Shown: positions 20,118 to 31,297 of the stretch, piece by piece | Layout of the letters: each line of letters starts with the position of its first letter | Numbering within the stretch: the first letter of the stretch is position 1 | NCBI GenBank assembly: GCA_022560025.1 | Contig: JAFISE010000192.1 | Location: forward strand, 1 to 55,695 | Source of the DNA: Stagonosporopsis chrysanthemi | Lineage: Eukaryota; Ascomycota; Dothideomycetes; Pleosporales; Didymellaceae | Length of the DNA: 55,695 nt | Direction: 5' to 3' | Position numbers and translations under genes: made by a program | The notes under the pieces: model-generated | What the model saw: only the letters and a program-made list of their open reading frames with translations | Told to the model about the DNA's origin: nothing | The model's database searches: none

Positions 20118-20820
20118 TCAGACACTTATCCCTTTGCTCGACCAGTCAGGCTTATAAAGGGCTTTTGCGTGTTCCCAGTACTCTGGATAGTAACCCGACA
20201 TCTCCCAGTCCAAGATGGCGACGACTTTGCTGCCCTGTACCATGATGTTTCCGGGACTGATGTCGCTGTGTGTCAGTACGATCTCGTGACTCCTTAGGCG
20301 CTCGACCGTATCACAGATTATATCAACCCCGCCGCCGCTCGACATTTCCTTGAGTGCTGTGATGATGCCTTGGTTGAATGCAGTCTCATTCTCATACGGC
20401 CCGTATGCACCTGGATCGTCTGTAAACAGCTGATCTTCGCATGCAGTGCCATTGACTGAGCTGATGAGCGTTCCTTTGATCTCGCGAAGCTGTGCAAAAT
20501 AGTACCGAAGTTGATCAATGGTTTCTTGTTTTTGCCCGTAATCAAACCCGTCCCTTACGTCCGTCAGGCAGTCGCCATCGACAAACTCCGTCACGATGAG
20601 AGGATAACGTGTCGCTTGGTTGATGTAAGCGTTGTGAACTTTGGGTACTGGGATAGTCGTTTTCTCACGGACCGGTTTCATTGCTTCGGCTTCAGCTAGC
20701 CGTACCTAACTGTCAGTACGGTCTTGACAACAGTCTGTGCATCGACCTTATAGATTGGGATAAACCGATCGAATTTTGTAGCTTGAGCCAGTCTTCTGGC
20801 GTGATCACTCTTCCGTCCAT
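20118..20820 (-). CDS. Aminoglycoside phosphotransferase-fold kinase (fungal small-molecule kinase family), N-lobe uncertain
   Basis: An intact frame from about 20705 to 20118 carries the C-lobe of the APH/choline-kinase fold. The catalytic loop is THSDISPGNIMV (Asp and Asn present), the metal-binding Asp follows in AILDWEMSGYYPEYWE, and the start of the domain shows RLAEAEAMK and IPVPKVHNAYI. Such proteins are common in fungi and phosphorylate unknown small molecules; the name does not imply drug resistance. The N-terminus is unclear. ATG 20820 with a 113-bp intron, or a 41-bp intron at 20706-20746, would connect in phase. Yet the skipped DNA encodes YKVDAQTVVKT, which looks like the N-lobe strand and Lys of this family. 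That would fit a 5-nt insertion next to the RLAEAEAM segment. The kinase may therefore be damaged. Confidence 0.6.
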
Positions 20821-21230
20821 ATCCTGATAACAACCTGGTTACGCGTCAGTGAAACGAAAGATGTCTTTGCAAGGCTTCCTGATACACACTAGCTTGCTTT
20901 TTGCAGCGCACCGTCCGTGCCAGAGTGGTGTTCTTGGGCAAAAGCACGGTCTGCTTACTAATCATACCTGGAAGAGCAACGCGACTTTACTCACAAAGCG
21001 TCAGTGAGAACAAGTGCTCACTAGAGGATAAGTGAAAATGAAACCCCTCTTCGCAAGGAAGCAATCTAGTGAAATACTGTCCCAGGCTGACACAATGAAA
21101 CAACTTGTCAATGTGCCAAGAGGTCCCCAAGCTGCGTTTGATATGTAAGCAGGCTGAGGCAATCCTAAAAATAAAAAGACAACCTTTGGGGTACCCATAT
21201 CACAAATCTGAATAAGTCTGTTCACTTGCT
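20821..21230. other. Intergenic, nothing recognised
   Basis: About 400 bp between two leftward genes. The open frame continuing upstream of the kinase has no clear start here. Confidence 0.4.
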
Positions 21231-21917
21231 CTACTTGCAATCCCCAAGCCTCACTCCTTTCTCGAACTCCTCTACCTCGGCAACCCGCTCAGCCGCCTCC
21301 TTACCAGCAAACTGCTCGTAGACCCAAAGACTTGTGTCGATCCCCGAGGTGATATCACCCGCGTTGACAATCTTGACACCCAGATGCGTCGTCCCAGCAT
21401 GAACCCATCGCTTCCTTACAAAGTTTGTTTTGGAGTCTCCCCTGGCAGCTTCGTCTGCGACCTGCTTCAGTAGATCGAGGTCCATGTGGTGCGAGGTGAC
21501 CGTCCGACCAGCAAGGATGTCAGACGATGCGAGCAGGATGGCCCCGGTGCACACAGATTGAAGGAATCGTTTAGTGTCCGGTTGGCGAGGATGGAGGGAA
21601 GCAAGTTTTTTCATGAGTTAAGAGAGCTATTTGCCTTCTTGGGATGCGATCACGGACTTGATTACTTCGCCGTGTGCGCCGGGGACGACGAGTATGTCGT
21701 AGTCTGAGATATTCTTCGAGACATCCTGGAACGTAGTATTCGGGGTGCACCTGAGGGCTTTTGTCTGGACTTTGATGGTGTCGTGATGTGCGAATGTGGT
21801 GACTTCGAAGATTGGGTTGTCTGGATTCGGGCTTGCACTGTATATTTCAATTGGACCGCTGAAATCCATGAGATCACCTCCGTTGAAAAGATAGACAGCG
21901 ATCTTGAAAGGAGTCAT
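21231..21917 (-). pseudogene. DJ-1/PfpI (ThiJ) family protein interrupted by two stop codons
   Basis: ATG 21917-21915 opens a frame encoding the first half of a GATase1-like DJ-1/PfpI domain. It has a FKIAVYLFNGGDLMDFSGP opening and ILVVPGAHGEV before the nucleophile elbow. After codon 96 the same frame has TAG, then TAA four codons later. It then resumes with the second half: the nucleophile Cys in SVCTGAILLA, then RTVTSHH and DITSGIDTSLW, to TAG 21231-21233. No AG acceptor occurs between the stops and the Cys motif, so a normal intron cannot remove them. Intact relatives are isocyanide-hydratase-like or ThiJ proteins of about 220-240 aa. This copy is probably a recent pseudogene or contains sequencing errors. 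Confidence 0.75.
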
Positions 21918-23063
21918 GCTGATGTTCTATATCGAAGGACTCCAGGCTTTTGGAGTGCGCGTCTGAAGATTCCTTGTTGTACGACATTATTTCAAAATAT
22001 GGTCGTAGCTGTGTAAACTCTGCAAACCGGATCGGGACAATGCTTTAACTCCGGTTCCGTGATCACATTCTGCGATCCGTTCAGTTGAGAAGGAAATAGC
22101 GATTAAGAGAGAATTTGAGGAATTACCCCTGTGCTTTGCGCAGTAATAGGAGCCTAGTTGTCCAATAGGTCATGATCAATACGAGAAAGGAACCAATTGT
22201 GACAACCCACTATAAAGCCTGCGATGATCCTAGCTCGACTCCTATGGAAACCTGCTCGAGCAACTCCTTTACTTGGCAGCAACATTTCAAAGGTGTTGCC
22301 GCAGGCGGTCGGGGCTCCGTGTATCGCGTCATAGGCGAGGGCATTATTCACGTCCTGGAAATCTCCCGCGACTCGGCTCAGATCTACCGTCCAATGACAG
22401 GATACAACTGGGAAGAGAGTCTTTCGTATGCCACGCCACACGTGCATACCTGGATGTTGGTACTGGTCTTTCGTGCTCTGAAGATCCAGGACAACAGTCA
22501 ATCGAGACTTGCAGTGACTGGGAAGAACTCAACACGGATGGAACGTGGATACTCCTGCACTGCACGGGGAACAAGCGCACCGGGAAAGTACTAAACTCTA
22601 GTCCCAAGTAGTCTCCGTCTGTTCGTGCAGAGAGGTGTGCCCTCGAGGGCGTTCACTCTTGCATAGAGCAGCATCAACGCACATCTCTCCAAGACAAAGA
22701 CACACGCTAGAAATTAGAGCAAGGCCTAGGTGGTAAGACGAGATGAAGTACAGCTTGACATCAGGTGGGGCTTGATTTAGTGCCGTTGGGCCGAGAGATG
22801 TATGTCGCAGTATAGACAGCCCGTGATGGCGCATGAGAGAAGAAAGTGGCTTGGCTCCAACAGTCTTTTTTCAGTGAGCGAGATTCATGTCTGATGTGTA
22901 GAGACGGAGGTTGGACAGATGAAGATGTACACGGCCCCAGACCCAACCCTTGTCATCTCGCTAGCGCGCACGCGTCACTGCGGACCTCCGACATACCTCT
23001 GGACACCTCACCACTCCTGACTCCATACCTCGCAATGCCAATCGCGCGCTTCGTACACTGAGA
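21918..23063. other. Intergenic, one weak frame
   Basis: About 1.1 kb. An ATG-started frame at 22172-22594 (140 codons) has no recognisable motif and no splice support, so I do not call it a gene. Confidence 0.45.
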
Positions 23064-24121
23064 ATGCCTGCTCGATCACCCAGGCGCAGCACAAATGACC
23101 TGCTCAACCGGCCTGGTTTTCTGGGAGCCGCTGCACGCTTCTGGCAGGTGTGTACAAACACAAACAACCAGCTCGCGTGCCACACTTGCTGACCGCAGCA
23201 TAGCGCTCCTATGCCTCAGACTATGTCGGCCTGGCGCTACTAATCAGCAGCTATATATTCGTACGCTGCCTGCCATCGAAAGAGCCTGCCTACAATAAGC
23301 TAACAGCGCAGCTCCAGATCCAATTCCTCGCCGAGCCCTTCCACCGCATGTTCTACCTCTCTGACCTGCGCATCGCCTACCCGCACGCCCTGCACGAGCG
23401 CGTAAACGTCTCCTGGCTCTTTATATACGCCGGCGCCGTTCCCCTCGGCACTCTCGTTCTCTGGGCCCTTGTTGCGCGCCCCGGCACGCACAAGGCGCAC
23501 GTTACGCTGCTTGGCTGGCTGGTTAGCATGATCCTGACGCTGTTCCTCACGGACGTAGTCAAGAACGCAGTCGGTCGGCCGCGGCCAGACCTCCTCTCGC
23601 GCTGCAAACCCGCCCCCGGCACCCCGAGCGACGTACTGGTCACGTTCGAAGTATGCACCGAGACAGACCACCATGTGCTGCATGATGGGTGGCGGAGTTT
23701 TCCTTCGGGGCACAGCAGTTTCTCCTTCAGCGGGCTGGGGTACTTGAGTCTGTTTATCGCGGGCCAGTGCCATGTGTACCGCCCACGCGCGGATCTGGCG
23801 CGTGTGCTGCTGGCGCTTACGCCGCTGTTGGGCGCCGCGTTGATTGCGATTAGTCGGTGTGAGGATTACAGACACGATGTGTACGATGTCAGTGTCGGTT
23901 CGTTGCTGGGCATGGCCGTCGCGCATTACACATATAGGAGGTACTATCCCGCGCTGAGGAGTCGGGATTGTGCTACGCCGTACCCGAATCCGGCAGATGA
24001 GAAGGGGTTTGGCAAGGTCAAGGATGAGGAGAGCATTAGGGGCGCTCAGGAGTTTGAGCTGGATGAGTTCGACGAGGAAGATGATGAGCGGGAGAGTAGA
24101 CCCCTCAATGGGCGGAGATAG
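23064..24121 (+). CDS. PAP2-family lipid phosphate phosphatase (diacylglycerol pyrophosphate phosphatase type)
   Basis: It removes phosphate from phosphatidate, diacylglycerol pyrophosphate or related lipids at an internal membrane. Three exons (23064-23147, 23204-23260, 23312-24121) give 316 aa; the introns have GCTGAC and GCTAAC branch sites. The three phosphatase signatures are present: K-x6-RP as KNAVGRPRP (about 131-139), PSGHS (about 178-182), and SR-x5-H-x3-D in SRCEDYRHDVYD (Arg 229, His 235, Asp 239). Six membrane segments are expected; the clearest are in VGLALLISSYIF, VSWLFIYAGAVPLGTLVLW and VTLLGWLVSMILTLFL. The C-terminal tail of ~50 residues is acidic and cytosolic. It is convergent with the methyltransferase gene, 125 bp apart. 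A 302-codon frame on the other strand is an antisense shadow. Confidence 0.92.
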
Positions 24122-24246
24122 GATCGACCGATTTGTTCTACTCAAATAAGATCTGCTGTATCTGAATAACCTCTTCAGGGGTATATCTCGCTTCCAAGAC
24201 GCCTGCACCCGCTAGAAATGCTGCAAACCCCCACGCTACCACCGCA

Positions 24247-25675
24247 TTAAGTCGCCTGCCAGCTCTTCCTCCCCGTAATCCACTTGAAACTCGCACACCA
24301 CCCCTCAGCCTCTCCCCTCTCCGACCTCTCCACCCATTCCACCACCTCGCCCTGGGCTCTCGCTATATCCGTCCTCACCTCCTCTGCAGTCCACACCCTC
24401 TCCCGGTCTCCAAACTTTGTCAGCAACCGCAGCAAGCTCGCCTCAAACCCTTCCATCACCACAACCACCAGCAGTTTCCCTATGCGCCTCTGCTCCTCCT
24501 CGTCCGCCCACTGCCCAACCGGCACATTGACCTGCGTCGTCTGGATATCCGTGAACCCGGCCTCCTCGAGGTACGAGGGGTGCATGTAGAACAGGCCTAG
24601 GGGCCTGCCGGATTTATACGACGCCTCCATCATGCTGGCGTAGAGTTTGCGCAAGGTTGGGAAAGGGAATGTGGACGGGTCGGAGGACGTGACCGTGTCC
24701 ACAGGCACAGCGCCCATGTCAAAGTCGGCGACTTCGATTTGACCCCCAGGGGAAAGGCTCTTGTGGATCTCGGCGTACACTTCTTCCCAGTGCGAGAAGG
24801 CGCCTTTCATGTTGCGCAGGTGGATAAAGTCGTAGGGTTCGCTGAAGTGCCAGCCCGGGTCGGGTCGGGGGGTGAGCTTGTGGAGGTCGATGACCAAGGA
24901 CTCGACAGAGGTTTCGGGGTAGGAAGGTGATGGTCGCGAAGTCGCGAAGTCGCCTCTGTCGGGGGACTTGGGCGGGGAGTGGATGGGCTCGCGGTGCATC
25001 ATGGTGCGGTAGAAGTCGAAGTTTGAAATTGTGCTCAGCTCGTCCATGCGCGGGTCTACGCCCCACACGTCGAGGTCGTCCAGCTCCCAGGTCACGTTTG
25101 CGGCGCCCATGGTCGCTTCTGTGGTGTCGAGGTCCCATTGTGTCATGTCGATGCCAACGACTTCTGCTCGCGGGTGAGTCTGCGCCATGGCGACCGCCCA
25201 GTGACCAGGTCCGGTGCCAAGGTCGAGGATTCTTCTGGTGGAGGGCGGAAGTCTCGTGGTGGTTAGCCGACCTTGTAGGGCGTGCACGAAGACTTGGTGC
25301 TGGAAGAAGAGACGATCTTGCTCTTTGAGATCGCCACCGAAAGCACATGGATTAAAGTAAGTGTCGTTTCCGTAAGTGCGGCCATTTTCGTGCACATATT
25401 CGAGATCCTCCGAGGTTACGGTTCGTACAGAGCGCCTGCGTGGTGCGGTTAGTGGTACTCTTGCTCCTTCCAGCACCCAACCAAATGCTCACAGTCAAAC
25501 ACTAGACACTTGACTTGTAGCCAAGTTTACGAGCATGAGACTAGCACAGTGTGATAATGGATTGAACATACACAGATTCGACCGAGGTGGAGCTCCCTGA
25601 ATCAGCTCGCGGGCGTTTGGGTGCGGCCGTGTCATGTCCAACCGGAGTGTCGGGATGTGGCGCTTCCTCGTCCAT
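24247..25675 (-). CDS. SAM-dependent methyltransferase, LaeA-like class
   Basis: Two exons give 430 aa, with an intron at 25436-25571 (GTATGT donor, CTAAC branch, CGCAG acceptor, phase 2). The start is ATG 25675-25673 in a strong context; the longer open frame has only TTG. After a disordered Pro/Ser/Asp N-terminus comes the class I fold. Motif I is ILDLGTGPGHWAVAMA (about 103-118), an acidic strand end VVGIDMTQWD binds the SAM ribose, and YDFIHLRNMKGAFSHW plus LSPGGQIEVADFD correspond to the later strands. This matches the numerous fungal methyltransferases related to LaeA, some of which influence secondary metabolism while most have unknown substrates. An insert rich in Ser and Pro lies between motif I and motif II. 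No biosynthetic cluster genes are nearby. Confidence 0.85.
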
Positions 25676-27330
25676 GGAACCGGGCCAGTTTAGTCCTCCA
25701 CCTGTGGACCGAGGGGTGGCGAACGTTGAAGACGACAAGATCCCTGAACTGCGGTTTGAGTTCTATTTGAGTGTACCGGTTGCGCAATTTGAGAGGAGGG
25801 GCGTCGGCCTGAAGGTTGCAGACCCTCGACGGTAGCGGCTCGACCGACTAGCGCATGGTCTTGTAGAACTTGCGGAGCCTACAGCAAAGTCAAGGTTAGT
25901 CTACACCAGGGCGAGCCGCTCCGAAATCTGATCGGTACAAGCAATCGCCGAAGATTGTCTTGACTAGTGTCCCAGATGTCTCTGCTGACCTCCTGAGTAC
26001 ATACTTATGTACCTTGCCCTGAAGGGATGCAGCTGCGAGCAAGGTGCATCCATGCCAGCAGCGTACAGCGCGCTAGATATGCACTGATTCTCGGACGGAA
26101 ACCATTTCTTGACAGAGATAACCTGCCAGACAGATTGGACATACGGTAGCTGTAGCGGGTTAAACCGAGCATTGTTGTTAAGTTAGCTCCAGGCAATGGT
26201 GGTTGCACGAAGCCAGCAGGGACATTGCAGATCATGTGGGTTATTGCAGACATTGCTGGGATGTCGAGACGGAGTTACATCTCGTATTTGACAAGCTGTT
26301 GGCGCTGCGTATGCAGGCTGGGCCGCCCTCAGGTTTCTCTTATGTAGAAGGAGGGGTACACAAGGTGACCTAGACCATGGTCGGTATGGTCTCAGTAACA
26401 TGCATCTGTTTCTTCGTCAAGACCCTGTAAGATCATTTGGTGGTCTGCTGAGCGTTTGCTGCTGTGGGTGGAGTTTGAGATGCAGCCTCCTCCCAAACAT
26501 GACAGAATGCGGAGGGGCAGGCGTGTAAGGCGCCAGAAGAGGCAGCTTGGACTGAAGTGGGGTTCATGCAGATCATCGCCTGACACCTAGAAGAAGGCAG
26601 CATGGAACGCTTAGATCGGAGATTGGCAACGAAACCAAGTTCTGTGTATTCTGAAGCTCAGCAGAATGCATGCCACAAGGTTCGCCTTCGCTATTTCGAG
26701 GCTTTGGCGCAATTCAGGTTCGCGTGGCTAGCTTCGGAAATTATAGCGCGTACGGTCTCAGCGTAGACCCAACGCAAGGGTAAGGAGGCGCTGCACGCCC
26801 GTACTGCTGGGCGAAGCTGTGACGCGGATATTGGGTGATCGGGCCAGAGTGCACCACCAGCCTGTCACTGGCATCGCTGCCGCTGCCAAAACAGTGCTGG
26901 GAAGATGAGGATGCCGTTCCGGTGAAGCCGGACCAACGGGCTGGGAGAAGTCATGACTCAAGCAGAGATCTGGGCGCAGTGCACTATTTGTCATACGAAA
27001 TTTATGAGGGCCATCTTAGAACGAACGGTCTTTGTGGCTAATATATTATAAGGAGAAGCAAACGCCGAGCACGGAACTTCGATTGATACGCTTGGAGGGC
27101 AGCAATGCATGAAGAGCACATCAACACATTCGTTGCTGCGTTGGTCAAATGTTTTGCTTGCATTTGTATGATGTGAGCGCAAAGTGGCTAGCCCGCTTGC
27201 CGTGGCAGAGTGCTCGTACTCATTCACTAATGCACCTTTTACAATCATTGAGGGGCATCTCCCAAACTTTTGGACCACGCGGTCGGTCCGAACTTTCGAA
27301 TTCTTGCCGTGGTGTCTTTGCTTGTGTGAC
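25676..27330. other. Intergenic, nothing recognised
   Basis: About 1.65 kb between the methyltransferase start and the end of glycyl-tRNA synthetase. Only short frames, and no repeats stand out. Confidence 0.5.
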
Positions 27331-29633
27331 TTACTCATCAACCTCCTGGCCCTCGAACTTGGGCAGACGCGCAGCCACATCAGACCACTGCTCCTTACCA
27401 TTGACGAGATTGGTAATGGCAGCGGTGATCTCGTCGAGACCGGCGCGGACCTGCTCTGTCGAATCACGGTCACGCAGGGTGAATGTGTTGTCCTTGACGG
27501 ACTGGAAATCAATGGTGATACCAAGAGGGGTACCAAGCTCATCGTTACGCTGCATGCTGTTAGTACACTGCAGGCTATGGGGAAATAACGTCAATGACGT
27601 ACCGAGTAGCGTTTGCCGATGGAAGCACCAGAGTCGTCGACACGAGTGGAAACACCAGCTTCTTGCAGCTTGTCGGTCAATGTGCGTACGAAAGGCTTAA
27701 AGTCGCTGTGGGAGCTCAGAGGAACGATGAGTGCTTTTGTGGGAGCAACGGCAGGAGGGAAGGACAAGACACCGCGTGCATCGTCTTGCTCGCGAGTCCA
27801 ATAGATGTGCTCGCAGAGAGCATACACGATACGACCGATACCGAATGATGGCTCGATGACGTTGGGTGTATACTCTCGGACGTTCTCAACTCTTGTGCGC
27901 TTCTCGATAGTGATAAGCTCCTTGGGAACCTCGACCTTGCCGTCACCAACACCGGGCACATCTATGACGATCTTGCCTTCGTTCTCGAGATCCAGAGACA
28001 GCTTCTCACGCAGGTCTTGTGTAAGTGCCTCAATAGCGTTCTCGACGGTCTTGCCGTCCTTCTTGAACTTGGGGCCAAACTTCTTCTTTTCGATGTCGCA
28101 TACCCACTCCTCAACTCTGAGAGGCTCCTTCCTGGGCTCACGGACGACCAGCGGAGCACCGGTCTTCTTCATGTGAACAGTCAAGTCGTAGGCACTGCGG
28201 TCGGCACAACCAACGCACTCGATCCAGCCGTAAGAGGTAAGCAACTCGGCGTCCCAGCAGTCTGCGGCGTAGTGGGCCATTTCATTGGCCATGTGCTGCC
28301 TGAAGCGGATCTTCTTGGGGTCGGCACCAATTTTGAGCAAGAACTGCTGGATGCGGGCCAGGAAGTAACCAAGTGTCTCGTTGTCTACAAGGCCAGTCTT
28401 GACAGCCTCACCAATCTTGGTGGTCTTCACGTTGGTCTTGCCAGAGAGCTGGACATCGCGGTCGAGAAGCTCGAGCTCGACATCTGCAACCTCTTGGAAG
28501 CGATGGTGTTTCTTGCCACCCTCAGGGTCAACAAAATGCTCGATCTCGGCCATCAAAAATTCTCGTACGCGCAAGAGACCAGCTCGAGGGGAGATCTCGT
28601 TACGGAATGACTTGCCAATGGAGGCAGAGGCGAAGGGCATCTGCTGCTGGTTGAACTCGAGCAGCTTGGCAAAGTTCAGGAATTGGCCCTGGGCAGTCTC
28701 GGGGCGCAGGTAGCCAGGCATGTTCGAAGAGGGACCGATCGAAGTCTGAAACATGAGGTTGAAGGCAACAGGGGGCAGAAGCTCGCCGTTGGTGGCAGGG
28801 TTCTTGATGTCGTACTTCTTCATGAGCAGACCAAGCTCCTCGCCATTGTAGTTGTCGATCTTGGCCAACACTTCCTCGAACTCGGTGACGAGCGCATCAT
28901 CGAGCTTGACAACAGCGATGTTCTTGACCTTCTTCTTCTTCTTCTTGGGGTCCTCCTCCTCGGCCTCGACCTTCTCACCACGAGCCTCCTTGTTGCCCTT
29001 CAGTCTGGCCTCCAATACCTCCTCGACAAGGTGGTCTGCGCGGAAGATCTCACCGGTCTTAGGGTCCTTGCACATCCAGTCGGCAAACTTGTCGACGTGA
29101 CCGGAGGTCTTGAGGACTTCGTGGGGCGTCAGCATGGTGGTGTCAACTGCAATCGGTCAGTGTCGTCCAACCTCCAAGGTCTCGTGCGCATTACCCTCCA
29201 GCATGTTCTCGCGCAGCACAAAGTGCTTTCGCCATATGTCGACGATGTTGTTTGTGAGGGCGGTACCGGGCGGGCCATAGTCGTAAAGACCGGAAACACC
29301 GCCGTAGATGTCGAAGGCTGGTGTGTAAAAGAGCCGTCGCTGGCACGGTCAGTATGACTCGACGCGGCGCACCAGATGGCAGAGGTTGCGCATGCGTACC
29401 TTCATGACAGAGTCGAGCGAAGCCCTGTCGAAGGGCTTGCCCTTAAAGGTGGTCATTTCGCTCGGCATCTTGACCTGCTGCTTCCGCTTGGGGACGACGA
29501 ACTTGAAGTGGGGAGGTGTGACAGAGAAGCTACGCGCGGGCTTAGGATAGACCACGAATGGCGGGGTACTAAAAACTGCGGGCCTGCAGTGCAGTGAAGT
29601 ATTAGCGCGTATCAGCCGCGACACGCACTGCAT
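27331..29633 (-). CDS. GRS1: Glycyl-tRNA synthetase, probably dual-targeted
   Basis: It charges tRNA-Gly for cytosolic and mitochondrial translation. Four exons give 713 aa; introns are 29340-29399, 29147-29194 (GTAATG donor, ACTGAC branch) and 27550-27602 (ACTAAC branch). Visible class II features are the opening YTPAFDIYGGVSGLYDYGPP, motif 1 region MLTPHEVLKTSGHVDKFADW, motif 2 SFRNEISPRAGLLRVREF, and motif 3 EPSFGIGRIVYALCEH. The anticodon-binding domain follows (ALIVPLSSH, VDDSGASIGKRYS, RNDELGTPLG). A Lys-rich insert lies before KNIAVVKLDDALV. The first ATG (29633) adds 55 residues rich in Arg, Ser and hydrophobics without acidic residues, a mitochondrial presequence. A second ATG at 29468 would give the 658-aa cytosolic form. 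It shares its upstream region with RPF1. Confidence 0.97.
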
Positions 29634-29952
29634 ACACTTGGAAAGTCTCTCGTTGCAGAGAGAAGCAATGGGCTTGAACGAGTGTCTAGTTAATATACAA
29701 TGCACATATGATTCATCAAACGTGACTCTTCCAATCGAATGCGCCTATTGCCTCGGCGGTCTGATCAACGAGGGCGGAACGGAGCGCGGTCAAAACTTTC
29801 GCCGACCAAAAAGTTTGGAAGTCGCGACCTCTAACAGGCAACTTTCAGCACAACACGGCAACTTTGAGTTAGCAAGCTGTAGATGTAGGAAGCCCGTCGC
29901 ACATACCCAAAGAAAACACTGACAAATTTCAAGAGGTGTAGCTTCACCCGTC
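29634..29952. promoter_or_regulatory. Bidirectional promoter between GRS1 and RPF1
   Basis: Only 319 bp lies between the two divergent start codons, so it must hold both promoters and 5' UTRs. Near its middle is GCGGTCAAAACTTTCGCCG (about 29786-29804). No classic TATA box is obvious on either side. Confidence 0.6.
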
Positions 29953-31297
29953 ATGGCATTCTCCAAATCCCCGTCCGTAGCTACAGGCTTCAAGCCTAGG
30001 AACAAACTTCGCCGACAGGCCGCCTTTCTCTCCATAAAGAAAGCCAGAGAAGCAGAGAAGCGCGACCTGCGACACCGCCGTAAACGAGAGGAAGCAAAGG
30101 ACACCACTCTGCGTGAGGAGCGCCTCAAGAACAATGTCCCCCAGACCATCGACAACAAGCGAGTATGGGACGAGCCTGTAGGAGACGATGAGGACGTTCT
30201 GGGTTGGGCGGTAGACGTGGAGCGACTTGCAAAGAAGAGGAAGCTGGATGCCGAGGCAGCAGCACAGGATGAAGAGGAGGGCACATTAGCCAAGCTCAGG
30301 AAGAGAGAACAAGAGCAACAAGCAGACTTGGACGAGGAAGAAAAGGACTCAGACGCAGACTCAATGCTCGACTCCTCCTCCAACTCGGACAGCGCCTTCG
30401 ACTCCGACGACTCGGAACTGTCCAAGGCGAAAAAGAACACCCGCGCACCCTCCCCCGACCCTTCGATAGCAACCACCACCGCCACAAACATGGAGCTATC
30501 CCCGGAGTTCCTCAAGCAGAAATTCCCCCAACTCTTCGACCACCAGCCCGAACCCAAGATCCTCGTTACCACATCCATAAACTCTACGCTCCACACTGAA
30601 GCCGACACCCTGACCTCCTTCTTCCCCAACAGCACGTACATCCGCCGCTCGGCACACGCACACGCACACAAATACTCTGTGCGCGAAATCGCCCAATTCG
30701 CAGCGGCGCGCGACTACACCGCCGTGGTGGTGCTGATGCAAGCGCACCACGAGAAGAAGCCGGACGGCCTGGACATCATCCACCTGCCGTCGGGACCGCA
30801 CTTCCACTTCAGCGTGACCAACTGGGTGGAGGGGAAAAAACTGCCGCGCCATGCAAATGACACGGGACACTACCCTGAACTCATCCTTAACAACTTCAAG
30901 ACCCCACTGGGTATTCTGACCGCCCATCTGTTCAAGGGCATGTTTCCTGCCGCGCCGGAGTTGGAGGGCAGGCAGGTGCTTACGCTGCACAACCAGCGTG
31001 ATTACATATTCGTGAGAAGGCATCGCTATGTATTCCGCGACAAGAGGGAGTCGGAGAAGCCGGTGCTGGGGGGTGACGGGAAGCCGCTCAAGGGCGTGGA
31101 GGATGTGAGGGTGGGTATGCAGGAGATTGGGTAAATTACTGTTCCCCGAAGATCGAGTGAGGATTTACTGACCTGGTGCTAGGCCGCGTATGACGCTCAA
31201 GCTGAGGAGGATAGATCGCGGGATCCAGTTCAAGAGTGGGCAGGAGTGGCAGTGGAAGGGCCGCATGGAGAAGACAAGGACGCGCTTCAATATGTAG
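29953..31297 (+). CDS. RPF1: Ribosome production factor 1, Brix-domain protein
   Basis: A nucleolar factor for 60S subunit assembly and 27S rRNA processing. Two exons give 430 aa; the 52-bp intron (31131-31182) lies near the 3' end and splits a Gly codon in the final EIGPRMTLKLRR segment. The N-terminus is basic (RKRREEAK type), then an acidic Ser/Asp/Glu tract runs at about residues 105-165. The Brix domain follows from about residue 200: ILVTTSINSTLH, SVREIAQFAAARDYTAVVVL, LIIHLPSG-type sequence, HFHFSVTNWVEGKKLP, and later the LTLHNQRDYIFVRRHRYVF strand pair. The last exon ends in a basic tail (KGRMEKTRTRFNM), as in RPF1 proteins. It starts head to head with GRS1, suggesting shared growth-dependent expression. 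Confidence 0.95.

Noticed and set aside
22172..22594. 140-codon ATG-started frame on the plus strand
   Set aside because: No motif, no splice structure and no neighbour context; length alone is not enough.
23300..24208. A 302-codon open frame on the minus strand over the PAP2 gene
   Set aside because: It is antisense to clear phosphatase motifs, has low-complexity Arg/Gln/Glu content and no recognisable domain. It is a shadow of GC-rich coding sequence.
29147..29194. Suspected 24-bp truncated intron in glycyl-tRNA synthetase
   Set aside because: Using the GTAATG donor slightly upstream gives a normal 48-bp intron and restores the conserved LEVDTTMLTP join.
28017..29357. Two long plus-strand frames over glycyl-tRNA synthetase
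   Set aside because: Both are antisense to well-conserved synthetase motifs and match nothing.
29790..30671. A 293-codon Ser-rich frame on the minus strand over RPF1
   Set aside because: It arises from the Ser/Asp/Glu-rich tract of RPF1 read backwards, and the Brix gene on the plus strand explains the DNA.
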